Of a stretch of 64,000 nucleotides of DNA, positions 59,230 through 64,000 are shown piece after piece. Source of the DNA: Parietaria judaica (lineage: Eukaryota > Streptophyta > Magnoliopsida > Rosales > Urticaceae); NCBI GenBank assembly GCA_954871525.1, contig OX940861.1, forward strand, positions 8,106,842 through 8,170,841, written 5' to 3'. The notes beneath the pieces were generated by a model. The model was given only the letters and a program-made list of their open reading frames with translations. It was not told the DNA's origin and did no database searches. The translations under genes were made by a program, and so were the position numbers. Each line of letters begins with the position of its first letter. Positions within the stretch are counted from its first letter, which is position 1.

Positions 59230-59744
59230 ATAAAATGATTCAAATTGGTTAATGATTCAAATTGGTTATTAAATTCCCAAATTTGTGCATAATTAATTAA
59301 GCTTGATTTGTGCTGATTTTTTTAATTAATTACGAAATTTATAATTAAAATGATTAATTAAAGGGTATTACAGGGATAAAAAATATTATTAAAATGCCAC
59401 CTCATGTTAATTGGCTAGTTTACAAAATTAACCAAAGTTTGGCTATTTTGCTAAACCTATGTTTCAATTTGGCTATTTGGTGCAATTTCTCATTTTTTTA
59501 TTTTGATACTCTCCTTATTGCTAAGAATTAGTTTCCTTTGCCCACCAGAACTTTCGACACGCCGACCTTATTCTCTCCCTTTGCGGCTGCCCCATTCCCC
59601 TGTAACAATGGCTGCCCCGTCTCCGATCAGCGGTTTTGTCAGTCTATTATCAGTGGCTGCCCTTGTCTCCTTCTAGTGGCTCCCTTGTCGGTTATTGGAT
59701 TTGTGGCATAAGTACCCTACCCATAAAGTAGTGTTTTGGGACGG

Positions 59745-60411
59745 TATAATTCCGTTGTTTGCTTATTACGAGTATAGTACCCAAATATTTCTATTCATGT
59801 AGCTCTATAAGTTCCAATTAGTGTTCAAATTGGTACTCTAGAGACGCATTTATTGTAACATTGAGTTAGGACTTGACTCGCGATGAACAAATGGGATTAT
59901 GGCGCTATTTTATGGGTATTTATGCCAAAAGTATCCCATAAAATATATTAGTGCATTTTATCAGCTAGTAGGACTACATAAGCAAATATTATTTTGGAAT
60001 ATATTGTCTCGCCCTTTCCCATGTTTAACTGCAGTTTTTTTTTTGTTTTTGTTTATTATTTTGTTAGTTTCCGTATTGGTAAGGAAGGATAGTTTTTATG
60101 TTATTGAATTTGTTGCATAAGTACCTATAAAGTAGTGTTTTGGGCGATATAATTCCGTTGTTTGTTTATTACGGGTTAAATACCCAAATGTTTTGATTTA
60201 TGTAGCTCATAATCCCATTGTTTGTTCATCAATTGGGTTAAAGTTTCGAATATCCCTTCGTACCATTGATGAACAAACAATGGGATTATGGCGCCCAAAT
60301 CGCTATTTTATGGGTTGTTGTAAATCACTATTTTATGGGTATTTATACAACAAATATCCCATAAAATATATTAGTTCACTTTGTCAGCTTGAACTACACA
60401 AGTAAATATTA
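59745..60411. repeat. Repeat units 2 and 3 flanking the family A element
   Basis: 59745-60030 and 60145-60411 are further copies of the unit at 57525-57800. Unit 3 contains an internal duplication of ctattttatgggt and is interrupted at 60412 by a family A element. It continues after 61695 (taaatattattttggaatacactgtc). No coding potential was recognised. Confidence 0.7.
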
Positions 60412-61694
60412 GGGAAAATTACGGCAAAAATACCCAACCTTTGGTCAAACTGCCTCCCGTGTACCCAACCTTTAAAACTGGCGGCAAAAATACCCAACCT
60501 GCATTGACTGTGACTCTGGCATAAAAACGTTAATTTTTCCGTTAACATCCCTCATGTGGTCGTTAGCGGCAAAAATACCCAACCCTTTTTGGAATTTTTT
60601 TTTAATTTTTTTAATTTAATTTTTTTTTACTTGATTAGTGATAATTACTAACACAAAAGTTAGTCAAAACATCAATGTTGATAAATATCTTATTATTATG
60701 AGAAATTTTAAACACAATGTTACAGGTATTTTAAGCCATTTTTTTTTCAATACGGAGACATTGATTGACTATATTAATTCGATCTAAAACGGCCAGTTAC
60801 CAAAAAAAAATGGCTTAGGAATATATACCAGTAAAAAAAATATTATCAATAATCAATAGGGCTTGATTAGTAATAATTGACTAAAAGACCTCCCTTGGGA
60901 TCCCATTAAAATCCGTACCCTTTAATACGCTGCTAAGAAAATATGAATAGTGCCGAAGGAAGCTATGAAACACAATGAAAACTCACACCCGCACCTCTAC
61001 TTACGTCATCAGGCTGACGTAAGCCCTTATGAGGGCGCGTGAGGAGGGCAGGAGACACGTGGTGGATCGTGTGGGGCCTGTGAGGCCGCCTGAGGTGCTC
61101 TCGGCCGACTTTAAGGGTTTCGGGAGCGTTTCGTGACCATTTCTTGCAAACTTAATTACTTTTTGAGTATCTTGATATTTCTGGAAACATTTAGACACTT
61201 TATTTCGCGAAAACGGAAGAATATCTCGGACTAAAATTGACTTTATTTAATAAAAAAGAAAAATTAATTATATAACTTTCCTTTTATTAATTTATTGAAA
61301 ATCAATTACTTAAAATACCCGTAACATTGTGTTTAAAATTTCTCTTAATAATAAGATTTTTTATCAACAAATGTAGTTTATACAAGCACATTAAGAAATC
61401 AATTGATGTTTTGACTAACTTTTGTGTTATTCCATGTATTTGGAATTCAAGTAATTATCACTAATCAAGTAAAAAAAATATAAATTAAAAAAATTAAAAA
61501 ATATTTTTTTTCAAAAAAAAAAGGTTGGGTATTTTTGCCGCTAACGGCCACATGAGGGATGTTAACGGAAAAATTAACGTTTTTATGCCAGAGTCACAGT
61601 CAACGCAGGTTGGGTATTTTTGCCTCCAGTTTTAAAGGTTGAGTACACGGGAGGCAGTTGACCAAAGGTTGGGTATTTTTGCCGTAATTTTCCC
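60412..61694. mobile_element. Mutator-type non-autonomous element, family A, long form
   Basis: It begins gggaaaattacggcaaaaat and ends with the inverse gtaattttccc. The perfect 9-bp duplication taaatatta lies at 60403-60411 and 61695-61703. The arms run about 320 bp and include the gttagtcaaaacatcaat block also seen in the 1906-3039 copy. The loop contains 60940-61327, whose minus strand begins tgttacgggtatttt, like the solo LTR at 37078. A piece of that LTR family, or a shared motif, is therefore carried inside. There is no transposase. Confidence 0.88.
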
Positions 61695-61703
61695 TAAATA
61701 TTA

Positions 61704-62759
61704 TTTTGGAATACACTGTCGTGCCCTTTCCCCTATCTTTATGACGGGAACTTGAAATTGACTAAATATGCAAATCTGATCTTTGGGATTACAGTCTCAC
61801 CCTTTCCCTAATCGTTATGACGGGAACACGAAATTAACGATGTACTGTTGCGTGAAATTTAAAGCTAAGGCTGCATGTCGTCTTAGCGTCAAAGACTCTA
61901 AGCTGATTATGTAGGGTAAATTGGGTTAAAGTTTCGAAACTCTTACGAAGTGGGGGATATATTCCTATCTTTATTTGTAGAGGTTAAAGTTGTCGAACTC
62001 TTGAAACTGTGACTAAACCTACCTCAGTCCATATTCGTCAAGTCAACGTTAAATGAGGGCCACGTGTCATGTTCGGGCGGGACCAGTGACATGTCAAAGG
62101 CCTAAGTGTCCTTTTAAAAAAACGTGAGAGGAGCGGAACAAGTCATAGTTATAAATGTACTAAATTTATTTTATATCAAAATTGTCGATAGATCCGTCGA
62201 TAAATCGCGATAACGATAATGAACAGTATTATGGTATATCTGTCGATTTATCCGTCGGTTGTCGATTTATCCGTGAAAATGATATGTCGATTTATCGGCA
62301 AAAACGATAAATAAAACTTAATTTTAACCTTTGAAAAAAAATGACACACTTCTCCTAACAACGACGAAAATCGATGAAAAACCAAAACGACAAACTTTAG
62401 GGGAGATAAATAGTCGAGGGGGTGGGTTCCTTAGTTTGTTGGCAGCTTTTTTTTTACGAAAATCGTCGACGTTTAGAACCTATGGTCATTTATGGGTGGT
62501 GAATTGTGAAAGCTTGTGACCAGTTGATATTTACTTATGTGGCACAATCGACAAATTAAATTATTAGGCATTTAAATGGTGGGTCTGTGAATTTTATAAT
62601 ATTAAAATAAAATGTTATTTGCTTCGGACTATAATAATATTCGCCTAATGCTAATTTAGATTTGAACGCACGATTCCTTCTTTGAACGAAAGAAATCATT
62701 ACAGTTGAAAACATTATTAATTAAATTACTTGGTCCCAATATTTAATAGCTAAAAGTTA

Positions 62760-62764
<5 letters not shown>
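61704..62764. other. Intergenic with hAT-like fragment
   Basis: 62165-62312 is a diverged piece of the hAT-like subterminal region (gtcgataaatcgcgataacgataa, gtcgatttatccgtcgg). The remainder has no recognised feature. ccacgtgtcatg near 62050 is a lone G-box-like sequence without a gene context. Confidence 0.4.

Positions 62765-62769
<5 letters not shown>

Positions 62770-62802
<33 letters not shown>
62770..62802. repeat. (TA)n microsatellite
   Basis: About 33 bp of TA. Confidence 0.95.
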
Positions 62803-62807
<5 letters not shown>

Positions 62808-63369
62808 ATACATGTGTATATATTATGTGTGTACGTAAGATGATAAGATAAAATAATGTCATACTTTGTTTAATCTTATACTTTTCAATAATTTAAAATT
62901 GGCTATGCAATTTTAAAATTTTTAATTATATAATTAAAATGTCAAATTTTACAAAAGTTACTACTAAAAAATATAACTATTATATTAAAACAACATATAT
63001 AAGTATTAATTAAAGATAATAATTACCACGCATAATGATATATCACACATACATTACAAACACTTACTCAACTAAAGTACATAAAAGACATGTTTAATAA
63101 TTTGGTAAGTTGTTAAAAGATAATGGGAAAATTTCCGATTTCAACAATTTGTAGAACATGTGATATAGATAAATCATTCCCATGCCCAACAATCCAAGCC
63201 CGCTGGTCGGGCTCGAACCCGAACTGGTTAGGACCAGCCCAGGCGAGGACCCGAAATATCTCTTATATAAAATAAAAACAAAAAGATATTTTTATTTTCT
63301 AGGAACTATCAATTTATGTTTGATTTGAGGTGATATTTTAGTATTTTTTTAGAGCAGTAGGTATATACT
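62803..63369. other. Intergenic, nothing recognised
   Basis: AT-rich. A short gggctcgaacccga palindrome near 63209 is the only GC-rich point. Confidence 0.35.
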
Positions 63370-63780
63370 TTGCCAAATGAAACTAGGGAGAAACAAAATC
63401 AAGATTATATCGAACCAAATCATTTTGATATAGTGGAACAACTCATTACTGTTTTGGAACGCACTAGTGAATGAATATATGGTTTTTAGTTTTAAATATG
63501 CACTGAGTTTATTGTTATTAATTTTTGGGCTTATCGGCAGTGTTATCATTTATTCTTTTACTCGATAGTTGTTGATAGTTGATACATAATATCCAAATTC
63601 CAAACCTAGGGGCTTCAAATTCAAACACTTGATCTACATTTATATGGGCTTTTTTAGAACATACCATACTTTCGTTGGGCCCTATAATCTGTTACACCTT
63701 TCAGCTTCTTATTTACTCTGATAGATTTTAAAAATTACCTAATTTGGTACGATTTAGATTATAAGGTTTAACTTAAGAAC
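63370..63780. repeat. Dispersed repeat, copy 2 (partner at 42350-42755)
   Basis: It parallels 42350-42755 in the same orientation to the shared aaggtttaacttaagaa, where the match stops abruptly at about 63779. Confidence 0.75.
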
Positions 63781-64000
63781 TGTTAAAATTGATGCACATG
63801 TCCTAGATATATGTGAAAAATATCAAGAGATAAAGTGTAAAAAAAAAAATCTAGAAATAGAATACTCTAGAATGCTATCATAAGCATATGAGTATAGAAA
63901 AATCTAGAAACTAACTAGACTAGAAACTTAGAAGAATTATCTAGAGTGTTGTAATCTAGGATTTAGAAGAACACTCTAGAATCTTGTACAACCTCTATAT
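63781..64000 (+). mobile_element. Possible LTR start, cut by the window edge
   Basis: Sequence beginning TGTTAAAATT starts exactly where the match to the 42350-42755 repeat ends, as expected for an insertion. It is rich in spaced tctaga motifs (ctctagaat, atctagaaa), a pattern seen in some plant Copia LTRs. The other end lies outside the window. Confidence 0.35.

Larger units (their letters stand above)
57825..59491. mobile_element. Pack-MULE carrying gene fragments
   Basis: Inverted arms of about 85 bp (left near 57830-57915, right near 59405-59491) share tttagcaaaatagccaaac and ttggttaattttgtaaact. A perfect 9-bp duplication, attttttta, lies at 57816-57824 and 59492-59500. The AT-rich arms enclose a GC-rich core (58440-59190) that holds an FMO gene fragment and at least one further fragment of unknown origin. 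No transposase is present. A Mutator-type element with captured host coding DNA is by definition a Pack-MULE. Confidence 0.85.

Noticed and set aside
63205..63225. B-box-like ggctcgaaccc
   Set aside because: It is part of a short palindrome with no A box, tail or flanking duplication.
1..64000. CRISPR array, bacterial operon or organellar insertion
   Set aside because: No regularly spaced identical repeats with unique spacers, no rRNA or plastid gene and no ribosome-binding-site-led operons were seen. All tandem repeats are adjacent or transposon-linked.

Overview
The window is nuclear DNA from a flowering plant, most likely a eudicot. It is AT-rich, has spliced genes with GT-AG introns, and encodes plant-only families: MAX1/CYP711A, IQM, IQD, a plant class A heat shock factor and a UPL5-type HECT ligase. 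Plant transposon superfamilies fill most of the rest. Nothing bacterial, plastid or viral was seen. The species cannot be named from the sequence.

Four apparently intact host genes lie in the middle. They are an IQM calmodulin-binding gene (23786-25954, +), an IQD calmodulin-binding scaffold gene (31491-33191, +), MAX1/CYP711A of strigolactone biosynthesis (33712-35614, -) and an HSFA2-like heat shock factor (40233-41351, -) with heat shock elements and G-boxes upstream. All four have exon chains that join in frame to full family length. A fifth host locus, a UPL5-like HECT ubiquitin ligase (54282-57217, +), is a pseudogene with three in-frame stops and a hAT MITE inserted in an exon.

The left 23 kb is a nest of elements. 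It holds a hAT-like element with internal tandem repeats (16-1804), a Mutator-type element (1906-3039), a Tourist-like MITE (3169-3883) and a 6.8-kb CACTA element (3903-10679). The CACTA element carries a broken ANP/NPK1-type MAPKKK fragment and has received a 4.07-kb PIF/Harbinger element (4885-8949) with intact transposase and Myb-like genes. To the right come a full-length Copia retrotransposon (13140-21302), a small Mutator-type element and Harbinger remnants.

The right half holds a 2.4-kb nested palindrome (27613-30014), a solo Gypsy-type LTR (37078-38380), LINE fragments, a second Copia element without gag (46108-51346) that contains a 74-bp SINE-like insertion, more Mutator-type elements, and a Pack-MULE (57825-59491) carrying a flavin-containing monooxygenase fragment. 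Many insertions have exact target site duplications (TSDs), so their ends are set to the base.

The host genes do not form a pathway. The main interest is the density of resolved insertions, two cases of gene-fragment capture, a probably autonomous Harbinger element inside a non-autonomous CACTA element, and palindromic elements carrying tRNA-like pol III boxes.
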